A DNA stretch of 64,000 nt from Adhaeribacter rhizoryzae (GTDB lineage Bacteria; Bacteroidota; Bacteroidia; Cytophagales; Hymenobacteraceae), in contig NZ_VWSF01000025.1 of NCBI RefSeq assembly GCF_008629685.1, forward strand, positions 1 through 64,000. Direction: 5' to 3'. The position numbers and the translations under genes were made by a program. The notes beneath the pieces were generated by a model. That model did no database searches. It saw only the letters and a list, made by a program, of their open reading frames with translations, and was not told the DNA's origin. Of this stretch, positions 44,895-53,699 are shown piece by piece (position 1 is the first letter of the stretch; every line of letters begins with the position of its first letter).

Positions 44895-46307
44895 ATGAAT
44901 GATTCTTCGTTTAAACCGGCTTTGGGTTTAGTAGATGCTACCATGTTGGTGGCGGGTAGTATGATTGGTTCCGGAATTTTTATTGTGAGTGCCGATATAA
45001 CCCGCAACGTGGGCAGCGCCGGTTGGCTCATAATGGTTTGGCTGCTAACAGGCTTTATGACTTTAACCGCCGCTTTAAGTTATGGCGAATTAAGTGCCAT
45101 GTTCCCGCGAGCCGGTGGCCAGTACGTTTACCTGAAAGAAGCTTATAACCCGCTGGTTGGTTTTTTGTATGGCTGGAGTTTTTTTGCGGTAATCCAAACG
45201 GCTACCATTGCAGCCGTAGGAGTAGCCTTTGCCAAGTTTACCGCTTACCTGATTCCCCAGTTCAGCGAAGATTTAGTGGCGCTGGATTTAGGTTTTCTGC
45301 AAATATCTTCGGCCCAATTATTATCGATTGTGGTAATTGTGTTACTTACTTTTATTAATACCCGGGGCATTCAGAGCGGTAAAATAATTCAGACTACTTT
45401 TACGGTAACCAAGCTACTGAGCCTTTTTGGCCTGATTGTTTTTGGGTTACTAGCCCTTAAACCAGATGTTTGGAATACCAACTGGCAAAACGCCTGGCAC
45501 ATGCAGCCCTTACAAACCGATGGCAGTACGGGTAACTATACTTTAATGGTGGCTTTAGGTGCCATAGCCGCGGCAATGGTGGGTTCTATTTTCAGCAGCG
45601 ATGCCTGGAATAATGTAACTTTTATTGCCGGCGAAATTAAAAACCCGCGCCGGAATATTGGCCTGAGTTTATTTTTAGGAACCTTAATTGTAACCGTAAT
45701 TTACACGGTTACCAATATTGTGTACGTGGCCGTACTCCCCTTATCCGAAATTGCTTCTGCCGAAAAAGACCGGGTAGCTGTAGCCGCTTCGCAAGAAATA
45801 TTTGGAAATGCCGGTACTATTATTATTGCCCTCATGATTATGATTTCTACTTTTGGCTGTAACAACGGTTTAATTCTGGCTGGGGCGCGGGTATATTATA
45901 CCATGGCAAAAGACCGCCTCTTTTTTAAAAAAGTAGGAAACTTAAATAATAATGCAGTACCCGCGTTTGCGTTGTGGGTACAGTGTTTGGCGGCCGCAGG
46001 TTGGTGTTTAAGCGGCAAGTACGGCGATTTACTCGATATGATATCGTTTGTGGTAGTAGGTTTTTACATGCTTACCATTTTAGGAATATTTATTTTGCGG
46101 GTTAAACGTCCGGAAGCCGATAGACCCTACAAAGCGCTGGGTTACCCTGTTTTACCTATTATTTACATATTAATGGCTTTAATATTTTGCGGGCTCTTAA
46201 TTATGTATAAACCTAAATTTACGTGGCCTGGCCTGATTATTACCTTGCTGGGCATTCCTATTTATTACGCCACGGTTGCCAAAAACAAAGCCAAAGTGCT
46301 GCAATAG
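44895..46307 (+). CDS. APC-superfamily amino acid permease
   Basis: A 470-residue inner-membrane transporter with about 12 hydrophobic segments. The first segment carries VAGSMIGSGIFIV, the unwound substrate-binding motif of APC transporters. LPRAGGQYVYLKE-like FPRAGGQYVYLKEAY follows at about 73-87. The similarity is to LAT/YhdG-type amino acid permeases. The substrate is not defined by sequence. It has a long AT-rich 5' region (262 bases after tRNA-Arg) in which no clear promoter was picked out. Confidence 0.9.
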   Translation: MNDSSFKPALGLVDATMLVAGSMIGSGIFIVSADITRNVGSAGWLIMVWLLTGFMTLTAALSYGELSAMFPRAGGQYVYLKEAYNPLVGFLYGWSFFAVIQTATIAAVGVAFAKFTAYLIPQFSEDLVALDLGFLQISSAQLLSIVVIVLLTFINTRGIQSGKIIQTTFTVTKLLSLFGLIVFGLLALKPDVWNTNWQNAWHMQPLQTDGSTGNYTLMVALGAIAAAMVGSIFSSDAWNNVTFIAGEIKNPRRNIGLSLFLGTLIVTVIYTVTNIVYVAVLPLSEIASAEKDRVAVAASQEIFGNAGTIIIALMIMISTFGCNNGLILAGARVYYTMAKDRLFFKKVGNLNNNAVPAFALWVQCLAAAGWCLSGKYGDLLDMISFVVVGFYMLTILGIFILRVKRPEADRPYKALGYPVLPIIYILMALIFCGLLIMYKPKFTWPGLIITLLGIPIYYATVAKNKAKVLQ

Positions 46308-46392
46308 CTATCTGCCTGGTTGGTAGACTTAACAGAAGCAAAACATAAAAAATAAATAAATACGGCTTGTATTAAAATATAAGTATTGCCTG

Positions 46393-46400
46393 TATCTTTG
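46393..46400 (+). promoter_or_regulatory. -7 box abutting the 46406 gene
   Basis: TATCTTTG fits TAnnTTTG and ends 5 bases before the ATG at 46406. A TTG lies 23 bases upstream. A leaderless transcript, or a later true start, would follow. Confidence 0.4.
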
Positions 46401-46405
46401 TTTAT

Positions 46406-46798
46406 ATGCAGCAACAGCCTTTATTAACATTAAAAATCCGGCTCGCCGTAATATTAATGGTGGGGCTGTACTTGCTGGTATCTGTTATTGGTTTTGCTAA
46501 CCTAAACATTAGTGCTAACCAGAAAAAACACCCGTTAAAAGCCCAAACTGCGGATCTTGCTCCAAAAACTAACTTTACTAAAGCGGCTGCAGAGCCGTTA
46601 AAAGTAACCGAAGCCGTACCTTCAGCTGCCTCGCGATCCGGATTGGTAAACGAGTTTGATTTGCTATTGGCGGTTCCGCTACTTTTTCTGCTGCTCGCGC
46701 TTTTCTATCCAAATTTCCAGACCAAACAGCTAATTAAGCAGGTAGCTTGGCGCTGCTCTTTTCTGGATTTTTACCGCATTCTTCCGAACGGTCCTTAG
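46406..46798 (+). CDS. Small two-TM membrane protein, unknown
   Basis: A 130-residue protein with hydrophobic segments at about 13-32 and 86-104, separated by a Lys/Ala/Pro-rich loop of about 55 residues, and a basic C-terminus. No family is recognised. The assigned ATG lies only 5 bases after a good -7 box. If the mRNA is not leaderless, Met19 (MVGLYLLVSVIGFA) could be the start. A palindrome at 46821-46844 may end the transcript. Confidence 0.55.
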   Translation: MQQQPLLTLKIRLAVILMVGLYLLVSVIGFANLNISANQKKHPLKAQTADLAPKTNFTKAAAEPLKVTEAVPSAASRSGLVNEFDLLLAVPLLFLLLALFYPNFQTKQLIKQVAWRCSFLDFYRILPNGP

Positions 46799-46820
46799 AA
46801 TTAACCTTTTTTCTGAAAAG

Positions 46821-46850
46821 CAGGATTTAAGCACTTAAATCCTGTTTGCC
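46821..46850 (+). terminator. Palindrome, possible terminator
   Basis: CAGGATTTAAG / CTTAAATCCTG with a 2-base centre follows the small membrane protein gene. The T-tract after it is weak. Confidence 0.45.
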
Positions 46851-46950
46851 CTGTTGCTTCCTGATTTTACCGGATTAGGTTTAATTACTTTTTCAAAGGT
46901 AAGCGGGTACGGCGTGTTCATTATTTTTTAATCAGAAAAAAGCATTTCTT

Positions 46951-47655
46951 ATGTTACTGCTAAATATATTATTACAAGTTACAAACCCCGTTAATTTACC
47001 CGAAACTTCTCCTGAAATGGGTTTATCGCTTTTTGATTTACTCCTGAAGGGTGGCTTTGTAATGGTGCCTATTTTTATACTTTCCTTAGCCACGCTTTAT
47101 CTTTTCATGGAGCGCTGGTTATTTATTCGTTCGGCTAATAAAATAAAACCGGCATTTTTGGTAAATGTAGAAAACCTGATGCGCTACGGGCATATAGACG
47201 AGGCTATGCGTTTATGTGAGCGTACAGCTTCACCTATTGCCCGTATTTTAAATAAAGGCTTAAGCCGCATAGGTTCGCCGGTGCGCGATATTGAAGCCGC
47301 TCTGGAAAATACGGCCCAAGTAGAGGTCTATAACTTAGAAAAAAATCTGGGTTATTTATCGGCTATTGCAGCCGTTGCCCCTATGATGGGCTTTTTGGGT
47401 ACCGTTACGGGCATGATTAAAGCATTTTACCATATTTCACTCGCCGATAATATTAGCATTGGTATTATTGCGGGTGGTATTTACGAAAAAATGATAACCT
47501 CGGCAGCTGGTTTGCTAGTGGGCATGCTGGCTTATGCCTTGCATACGTACTTAGTTGCCCAAATAGACCGCACTGTTAACACCCTGGAAGTGGCCTCTAT
47601 TAGTTTTATGGATATTCTCTTTAAAGTGCCGACCCATGAATTTCAGGAAAACTAA
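46951..47655 (+). CDS. exbB: MotA/TolQ/ExbB proton channel protein
   Basis: A 234-residue inner-membrane protein with three membrane segments, at about 28-48, 130-155 and 175-200. The cytoplasmic domain between the first and second is at about 52-130. The second and third helices carry AAVAPMMGFLGTVTGMIKAF and ITSAAGLLVGMLAYAL, the conserved channel-lining pattern. With ExbD it energises TonB-type outer-membrane transport, which fits the SusC receptor in this window. It overlaps exbD by 20 bases. Confidence 0.92.
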   Translation: MLLLNILLQVTNPVNLPETSPEMGLSLFDLLLKGGFVMVPIFILSLATLYLFMERWLFIRSANKIKPAFLVNVENLMRYGHIDEAMRLCERTASPIARILNKGLSRIGSPVRDIEAALENTAQVEVYNLEKNLGYLSAIAAVAPMMGFLGTVTGMIKAFYHISLADNISIGIIAGGIYEKMITSAAGLLVGMLAYALHTYLVAQIDRTVNTLEVASISFMDILFKVPTHEFQEN

Positions 47656-48034
47656 AAAAAGGCACGCCTCCGTAGAAGCAGCTTCTTTATCAGATATTTT
47701 ATTTTTTCTGCTGCTGTTCTTTCTCATCATTTCGACATTGGCCAGCCCAACGGCCATTAAACTACTTTTACCTAAAGCGCAGCATACCCAAAGCATACCC
47801 AAAAATTTAATTAATCTTTCGGTAAATAGCCAGTTAGAATATTTTATCGAAAAAAACCAGCTTTCTTTTACCGATTTAAATGCCGCCCTGGAAAGTTTAG
47901 CCCTGAACACGGTTAAGCCAACCATTGTGCTGCGAATTGACCGGACGGTGCAGGTAGATGAATTAATTAAAGTGGTTGATATTATTAATAAAAACCATTT
48001 ACCCATGGTTGTAGCCACCACCAAAGCCCAATAA
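47636..48034 (+). CDS. exbD: Biopolymer transport protein ExbD
   Basis: A 132-residue protein with one membrane segment (about 21-40). The proton-carrying Asp is in ASLSDILFFLLLFF, at the usual place (Asp20). The periplasmic domain is at about 45-132. It overlaps exbB by 20 bases, a tight coupling. No TonB gene follows; the next 925 bases are non-coding. TonB must be elsewhere. Confidence 0.92.
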   Translation: MNFRKTKKRHASVEAASLSDILFFLLLFFLIISTLASPTAIKLLLPKAQHTQSIPKNLINLSVNSQLEYFIEKNQLSFTDLNAALESLALNTVKPTIVLRIDRTVQVDELIKVVDIINKNHLPMVVATTKAQ

Positions 48035-48959
48035 ATATTTTTAAAGAAGATTAAATCTCATAAGTAGCTTCCGGCTTTTGCCCTCTGTTAAATTGTTAAA
48101 GCAAATTGTTTTTATACGTTTAATCGGCGGCTTTCCGGATACTGTAAGGGGTTATACCAAAAAGTAAATATTACCTTCCAAAAAACGCAACTTTATTTTT
48201 GTCATCCTGAAAGGACCTTTTGGTTAGAAAATCAAGTAGGCAATATACCTTTTAACGCTAATTGCCTGTAAGAATATCTAAACAATAGATTTTTTCAAAA
48301 TGACAGAGAGCGTATCTATGCAGGATAGCTTATACTATTTGGTATTATTTATTAGCAGTTTAACCCTTGCTGCGGCGGCAAGTAGTCTGGCAGCAGCTTT
48401 ATAATTGGCAGTGTTATCCACGCTAATTATAAAGCTGCTGTTTTTATAGCAAAATATTAAACTGCTTTTATTCAGGATATTTTATAGTAATGCCAAGTAT
48501 TGTAAAAGGCTTTCCATAGCTAAAAGTATAGAATCATATTATCCCTCCTGTTATTCCGCAGGAATCTGCTGCCTGGAAGGCATTACAGGTAAATTCCAGA
48601 CTAGGTTTATTCCCTGTTTATCCAACTCAAGCAAAAGCTTCTTTTAGAATTCTGCGAATGCTCCTGAATGACTGGTAGGAGAAGTTGTTTGCTGGGCTAT
48701 TATGGAAATGTTTACTATCTGGTATTACCGCCTGCTAAATCATTGACGTTGTTTAACACGTAAACTGTTTAATATTTTAATTAATATTTTAAATATTGCG
48801 GTAAAAGTTATTTTTGAATAGCGTAGCGGTGAGCTATCTTAATTTAAATAAAACGGTAAAGGTCATTTTCAGGTAAATAGCAAAATAAAAATAATCCAAA
48901 ATAAGATTAAACTTTACTATTTACTATTACCTAAATAATAACCGTTTAAATAAGACAAC
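48035..48959. repeat. Repeat-rich non-coding island
   Basis: No frame here looks coding. The island holds several repeat pieces. Inverted ggttataccaaaaagtaa (48150-48167) pairs with ttactatctggtattacc (48711-48728) at 15 of 18 bases, and a partial third copy is at 48332-48347. Inside lie tgtcatcctgaaagg (48200-48214) against cttttttcaaaatgaca-like sequence near 48289-48304. The string ctcctgaatgac at 48661-48672 is shared with the 23-bp hairpin arms, and attccgcaggaatct is at 48553-48567. The exbD transcript probably ends in this region. Confidence 0.6.
48391..48446. terminator. 16-bp stem-loop with T-tract
   Basis: Perfect arms 48391-48406 and 48425-48440 enclose an 18-base loop, with TTTTT after. 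It could be a terminator, but it is 357 bases past the exbD stop and may be another repeat unit. Confidence 0.5.
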
Positions 48960-49592
48960 ATGCTGGAACTAGAATTACTGGCTATTTTGCCGGATGCAGA
49001 AAAACTAATTCAATGGGGTGGCGTAGGTTTAATTGCGGCCCTGGTTTTTATAGAAACCGGCTTTTTGGTGGGCCTGATTGTACCCGGCGGCGAAACCTTA
49101 CTTTTTTCGGCTGGCCTTTTTGCTGGACTAAAAACCCTGGATATGCCGGTATGGTGGCTAATTCCGCTTTTAATAATAATGGCCTTTGCCGGCGATTTAA
49201 CCGGTTATGGTATTGGCCGCAAACTAGGTAAACGCCTGCATAATAAAAAAGACAGCTTACTTTTCCGGCGCGAATACCTCGAAAAATCAGAAAAATATTA
49301 CCACAAACATCCCCGGAGAGCTTTAATATTTGGCCGTTTTTTACCCATTATCCGCACGTTTAATCCTTTATTATCGGGCAGCAGTGGCATGGATATTAAA
49401 AAATTCATGCTGTTAAGCGGCTTTGGCGGGTGTTTGTATATTACTTCTATCATATTGGCCGGCTATTTTTTAGGCCAGGCTTTCCCGAAGTTAGGCGATT
49501 ACGTAGGGTATATTTTTATGGGGGTAGTGGTGTTGGTGCTGGGTTCGTTGTTTATTAGTTTTTACCGCGAGCACCGAAAAACCGCCAGTTAA
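48960..49592 (+). CDS. DedA-family membrane protein
   Basis: A 210-residue integral membrane protein of the DedA/VTT superfamily. The EtGFLVGLIVPGGETLLFSAG region near 32-51 and FAGDLTGYGIGRKLGKRL near 79-96 are family hallmarks. GRFLPIIRTFNPLLSGSSGM near 121-140 holds the conserved Arg/Pro/Gly motif. Members flip or scramble lipids such as undecaprenyl phosphate. It has its own AT-rich promoter region and no operon partner. Confidence 0.9.
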   Translation: MLELELLAILPDAEKLIQWGGVGLIAALVFIETGFLVGLIVPGGETLLFSAGLFAGLKTLDMPVWWLIPLLIIMAFAGDLTGYGIGRKLGKRLHNKKDSLLFRREYLEKSEKYYHKHPRRALIFGRFLPIIRTFNPLLSGSSGMDIKKFMLLSGFGGCLYITSIILAGYFLGQAFPKLGDYVGYIFMGVVVLVLGSLFISFYREHRKTAS

Positions 49593-49755
49593 AACTCTAT
49601 AAAATAAACCTGTGGCGTTAAATTGTACCTATTCTGCCAAACCGCAAAAGGCTTGTTATTATTATATTTAGGTATTAACTGCTATTAAGTAAATAGTCGC
49701 CTTAACAATTGCATATTTTCACCTGAAATATTTGTGAATTTGATGAGCGCACTTT

Positions 49756-49812
49756 TGTCATTCAGGAGGAAACTATTTGGCTACCTGCTAAATAGGTTCC
49801 TCCTGAATGACA
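49756..49812. repeat. 23-bp-arm palindromic repeat, copy 2
   Basis: Arms 49756-49778 and 49790-49812 form the hairpin found at 12926-12982, with a single mismatch in the left arm and a loop of 11 bases with different sequence. The right arm is identical to copy 1. It lies in the 305-base gap between convergent dedA and lipoprotein genes, where no gene is seen. Confidence 0.85.
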
Positions 49813-49897
49813 ATTGTGGGGTACTTAAACCTCATTTTAGAAATTTATTTAATCACCAGTATTAATCCAACTTCTACAACCAATAGTTAAAAGCAAC

Positions 49898-50881
49898 CTA
49901 ATTCGGCCTTTTGTCTTTCCACAACTTAAAATCGTCCCAATATATTTGCAGGGTTTTTACCTGGCGTTGCATGTGGGCAATCAGTTCTTTAGATGTATAA
50001 AGCTTAAGCGGGTTAAAATCTGTAACGCCGTCGGGGTTCGGGTCCTGGGAGTTGTGGGTAATTTTGTGCAGGTCGAAAACTATTTTTCTTTTTTCGCCAT
50101 CGGGCGCAATGGCCAGGTAAAAACGACCGTTTTGCTGGTTACCTTCTTTGTAGTAATAATCCATGGTAAACCATTTACCAATGGGTACTTTAACGGCTTC
50201 GTTGGTTTCGGCCCACAGCGTGGTATATTTTTGTTTGCCGTCGGGGAATAGTTCGCAGTCCTGGGCATCCAGAATAAAATGCAAATCACTTTCTTTTTCG
50301 GTGGGTTTGCCTAAACCCAGGGTAATCCGGAAACCGTAAGGAACCTCCTGGCTCCAGGTAATATTATTCCAAAATTCCGCTATGGTTAACCAATGAATCT
50401 GCTTCGGAAACGTACGCACCGTATTAAAATCGTTGGGCAAAAACACCCGTACCGATTGGTAAAATTCCTTTACGCCTTTATTGTTGTACAAATTAGCTTG
50501 TATTCTGCCTTTAGAACCTGCTACATTGGGTTCGTTCAGCCAGAAATGAAGTACCTGGTTACGGGCATTAGTTGGGTCTGGTACCAGGCGGGCATACCGC
50601 ATGGTAGAATCGCCGCCCTGAAACTGAATATTGAAATTGCCAATAGCCGGGTGGTTGTCTAAATCATTTACCCAATCGTTGTGGCTGGATAAAGTTTTAT
50701 CGGCCCCAATTATATCGGTATCCCGGTTCCGGGAAACTACATTAACTCCGGCTTCAAAACCCGATTGAAACAGTAGTTCGCCTGTTGCGGAATCTTGCTG
50801 CGCTACCGGATTTAATTTACAGCCACTTATTACCAGCAGCGCAAAGCATAACAAGGCCGGGACTTTTTGCCAATGCATCAT
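49898..50881 (-). CDS. Secreted lipoprotein, possible polysaccharide-lyase-like jelly roll
   Basis: A 327-residue lipoprotein with a lipobox (LVISGC, Cys21). The mature part is rich in beta strands and aromatic residues, with FQSGFE near 40-45 at the start and KTLQIYWDDFKLWKD near the end, the usual borders of a concanavalin-like jelly-roll domain. The pattern resembles heparin-lyase-I-like or alginate-lyase-like secreted proteins of Bacteroidota, but no catalytic motif was secured. It may bind or cleave polysaccharide outside the cell. It is a single gene. Confidence 0.6.
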   Translation of the reverse strand: MMHWQKVPALLCFALLVISGCKLNPVAQQDSATGELLFQSGFEAGVNVVSRNRDTDIIGADKTLSSHNDWVNDLDNHPAIGNFNIQFQGGDSTMRYARLVPDPTNARNQVLHFWLNEPNVAGSKGRIQANLYNNKGVKEFYQSVRVFLPNDFNTVRTFPKQIHWLTIAEFWNNITWSQEVPYGFRITLGLGKPTEKESDLHFILDAQDCELFPDGKQKYTTLWAETNEAVKVPIGKWFTMDYYYKEGNQQNGRFYLAIAPDGEKRKIVFDLHKITHNSQDPNPDGVTDFNPLKLYTSKELIAHMQRQVKTLQIYWDDFKLWKDKRPN

Positions 50882-50976
50882 ATTTTAAAGAAGCTTTTTA
50901 TGGTTTAAACCGAATAAAAGCAAATTTTAGCTATTATCCGAAGCTCCTCCTGGTTTTGCTACTGCTTAAATTATAT

Positions 50977-51300
50977 TTATTTAAGCAACAGCATTTTAAA
51001 GTTACTTTGGGCTGTTAAAGCATGCGGAATATTGGCCGGAATAATAATAACTGCACCCGCTTGCAACGTTTGGGAGTTGCCCTGCATGTGAAACAAACAG
51101 CTTCCTTCCAGTACAGTTAACAAGGCGGGGTGGGGAGTGGTATGGGTTTTTAGTTCCTGGCCGGCGGCAAAGGCAAACAACAAGGCTTTTTGCCCGGCTT
51201 CTTCCCAAATAACCTGAACGTTAAACTTATTGGGCTGGTAAGTAATCTGGTGGGCCAGATTTTCTAAATTAGGGGTAGAGGCTATTTCGAGTGGTTGCAT
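50977..51300 (-). CDS. Small cupin-domain protein
   Basis: A 107-residue single-cupin protein. The metal-binding motifs are partly kept: KTHTTPHPALLTVLEG near 51-66 gives two His and the Glu, and PANIPHALTAQ near 90-100 gives the last His. The function is not predictable beyond metal binding. It is 103 bases downstream of the truncated haemoglobin gene on the same strand, so the two may be co-expressed and linked to redox or nitric-oxide responses (inference). Confidence 0.8.
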   Translation of the reverse strand: MQPLEIASTPNLENLAHQITYQPNKFNVQVIWEEAGQKALLFAFAAGQELKTHTTPHPALLTVLEGSCLFHMQGNSQTLQAGAVIIIPANIPHALTAQSNFKMLLLK

Positions 51301-51403
51301 GTTACTGGCTTTTATAATCAGGGTTTAAATCAGAGTTTCTTGTAAGCTTAACCGATAGCGGAACAAAGCATAATACCGGTTGGGGCGCAATAAATAAGCA
51401 TGC

Positions 51404-51787
51404 TTAAAAGTTACGCGCCGGTTTATAAGCAAAAATACGCACCAGTTGCTCGGCTAAACCTTTAGTGGCCGAAGCGGTTGGCCCTTTAAAATGCTCTTCT
51501 ACGGTTTCGTGAAACAAATGTACCCATTCCCGCACCTGGGCCTGGTGGGCTGGTAGCAAAGCATGTAATATTTGGGGGTGTCCGGTTAAAGCAGCCGATT
51601 TTAATAATACCGAGTGCCAGAAGTTTTTCATTTGAAACAAATGCTGGTTCCAGTCGCGGTTAGAAAGGTTATCGAATAAGGCTAACAGGTAAGGTTGCGA
51701 TTTTAGTTTTTGGTAAAAAGCATCTACCAGTAATTGTATGTCGGCGGGTTGCGAAATATCGGGTTTGTGTAAGTTCATGGCTTTCAA
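51404..51787 (-). CDS. Group III truncated haemoglobin
   Basis: A 127-residue haem protein. Alignment by eye to Campylobacter Ctb places the proximal His at His75 (PQILHALLP) and the B10 Tyr at Tyr25 (FYQKL). MKNFWHSVLL near 53-62 and REWVHLFHETV near 87-97 are group III signatures. Likely roles are oxygen or nitric-oxide chemistry. An internal ATG at codon 4 could be the start. A haem protein fits the light-signalling and ABM genes upstream, but it is separated from them by 506 non-coding bases and the MBL gene. Confidence 0.85.
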   Translation of the reverse strand: MKAMNLHKPDISQPADIQLLVDAFYQKLKSQPYLLALFDNLSNRDWNQHLFQMKNFWHSVLLKSAALTGHPQILHALLPAHQAQVREWVHLFHETVEEHFKGPTASATKGLAEQLVRIFAYKPARNF

Positions 51788-52293
51788 TAGTTAATATTTA
51801 AAGCTGGCGGTAAAAGCTTCTTTGCTTAATTTAGTTTTGCAGCAAAGGAGCGTTATACAAATATCGTTTCGGAACGGCAATTATAGCATGACGTTAGTCA
51901 ACCGGCCAAATGATTTGCCTCATCTTTCGGCCAATTTGCGTGTACCTTAAGGGCTAAGCCAGCAATAAGTAAACGCTTAATGTAGGATTGTATTTTGGTA
52001 TGTTGCAGCCGCGTATTGCTTTAAGAGTAGAAAGCAATTTAATTTAAACGCGGTTAATTATTTGAAATGGATGATTTTCAGGCTTATAAAAGTAAGTACC
52101 TGTATTAACAAGCAACTTAATTTTAATAGCTTTTTCAGTTAAATTTTGATAATACGCTTCTACTTTGCCAAAATAATCGGCACAGAGATTTAATTCTTAA
52201 CAGAAAGGAATTATGTTTTAGGAATATATTTATAATTATAGAGCCGATAATATACGCGGTAATTTTCAAGCCAATGCAACAAGGCGGAGCGCC
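51788..52293. other. 506-base gap, nothing recognised
   Basis: Between the haemoglobin and MBL-hydrolase genes. It is AT-rich, with no frame that looks coding, no clear promoter and no repeat shared with the rest of the window. Confidence 0.5.
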
Positions 52294-53154
52294 TTAATGT
52301 TGGTTGGTGTTGTTTACAAATTTGCCATAATCCGGAACGGCCACTTGCTCAAAATCCTGCACCAGCTTGCGCAAACCCTGACTTAAAGCCTCGCCTTGCA
52401 TAAAAGTGCCATGGCCGGGTACAACCATTTGCGGCTGCAAAGCTTCTAATTTCTTAACCGAGTCGTAAGCAGCCGGCCAATTCGTAGTTAAATAAACTGG
52501 TGGACCGCAAACTTCTTCTTTCTGCACCAGCACTTTATAAAGCGAATCTTGCTTAACCGTTATAAAAGCGTCGGCGGAAAGCAACGTACGGTCGTGGTCG
52601 CGGAAGAAAGCTACCTGGCCCGGGGAGTGGCCGGGCGTATGCACCCAACGCCAGCCGGGCATAAAAGGTACGCTGCCATCTTCGGGTAAAGGTTGTAAAG
52701 CCGGTGCAATATTAATGGGTTCGTTGGGGTAAATCGATGATATTTTAGCTAATAAGCCACCTTGTACGGTTACGTCGGGCTCGGGGTAAGCCTGCTGACC
52801 GGTTAAGAACGGAAACTCCAGCGGATGGGCAAAAACCGGTACCGGCCATTCTTCGAGTAAACTTACCAAACTACCCACATGATCGAAATGGCCGTGCGTG
52901 AGTACGATAGCCGCGGGTTTGCTGTTCTCGCCAAAACGGCCGCGGCATACTTCTTTTATTTCCGAAGCTGATTTAGGCATGCCCGCATCTACCAACACCC
53001 AATCGCCGCCCGACGGATTTCCAACCAGCACCAGATTTACAATCTGGTTTGTGTAATAATATACATCAGGCCTTACTTCGTGGCCGGTTCCGCTGCTTAC
53101 CGAAGTCATGGGAATAAATTTATTATCCGCGCTCTGATGCATATTAGTATCCAT
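52294..53154 (-). CDS. MBL-fold metallo-hydrolase
   Basis: A 286-residue metallo-beta-lactamase-fold enzyme. The HxHxDH motif (His87, His89, Asp91, His92) in LTHGHFDHVGS is intact, and HTPGHSPGQVAFF near 173-185 and VVPGHGTFM near 248-256 hold later ligands. Start at MDTNMHQSADNK or Met5. The substrate could be a glyoxalase II- or lactonase-like thioester or ester; it is not resolved. It lies 194 bases after the ABM-fold gene on the same strand. Confidence 0.87.
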   Translation of the reverse strand: MDTNMHQSADNKFIPMTSVSSGTGHEVRPDVYYYTNQIVNLVLVGNPSGGDWVLVDAGMPKSASEIKEVCRGRFGENSKPAAIVLTHGHFDHVGSLVSLLEEWPVPVFAHPLEFPFLTGQQAYPEPDVTVQGGLLAKISSIYPNEPINIAPALQPLPEDGSVPFMPGWRWVHTPGHSPGQVAFFRDHDRTLLSADAFITVKQDSLYKVLVQKEEVCGPPVYLTTNWPAAYDSVKKLEALQPQMVVPGHGTFMQGEALSQGLRKLVQDFEQVAVPDYGKFVNNTNQH

Positions 53155-53348
53155 AAGAAAACTATTAGGTGAATGGATAATTATACCGGCTTTCCTGACT
53201 TGGTGTTACACTTTATGTAAGGCTACTTTTTGTATTTGAGAATATTTTTTAAGAATCTGTTTATTTTAAGTAAACTGAATTTAGCTCAGTTCAGAAAATG
53301 ATTATTTAAAGTTAGCGGCAATATTATAAGTTTTATTCTCAGCAATAT

Positions 53349-53648
53349 TTACACACTTACGCGGTTAAAATATTTAACCCAAACACTCTTGGGAACCAGT
53401 TTTACGCCTTTGGGAATGCCGTTGTGCGAATCGTGGTATTTGTGGCTTTCGTACCAAACGTTAAAGCTCGCTTCATCTTCCCAATAGCTCATAAGCCAGA
53501 ATTCGTTGGGGTTTTCCTGGGCCGTAAAAACTTCCATTCGTACAAAGCCAGGCGCTTCATCTACCAGGTGCGGGCGGTTAATAAAAGCGGTTTTAACTTC
53601 TTCGCCCATATCGTTGGCTACTGTAAAAGAACTCAGGGAAATAAACAT
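53349..53648 (-). CDS. ABM-fold monooxygenase, possibly haem-degrading
   Basis: A 99-residue ferredoxin-like (antibiotic biosynthesis monooxygenase) protein. Compared with IsdG, Trp65 in FNVW and His75 in YHDSH have the same 10-residue spacing as the haem-distorting Trp and the haem-ligand His of that enzyme. The third key residue, Asn7 of IsdG, is Ser here. It lies 51 bases after the kinase gene on the same strand and is probably co-transcribed. A role in haem breakdown, and hence bilin supply to the phytochrome, is inference. Other ABM monooxygenases remain possible. Confidence 0.7.
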   Translation of the reverse strand: MFISLSSFTVANDMGEEVKTAFINRPHLVDEAPGFVRMEVFTAQENPNEFWLMSYWEDEASFNVWYESHKYHDSHNGIPKGVKLVPKSVWVKYFNRVSV

Positions 53649-53699
53649 AGCTAATAATTAAAATAAAATAATGTTAACTAAACCGGCCTGGGCGGTTTA

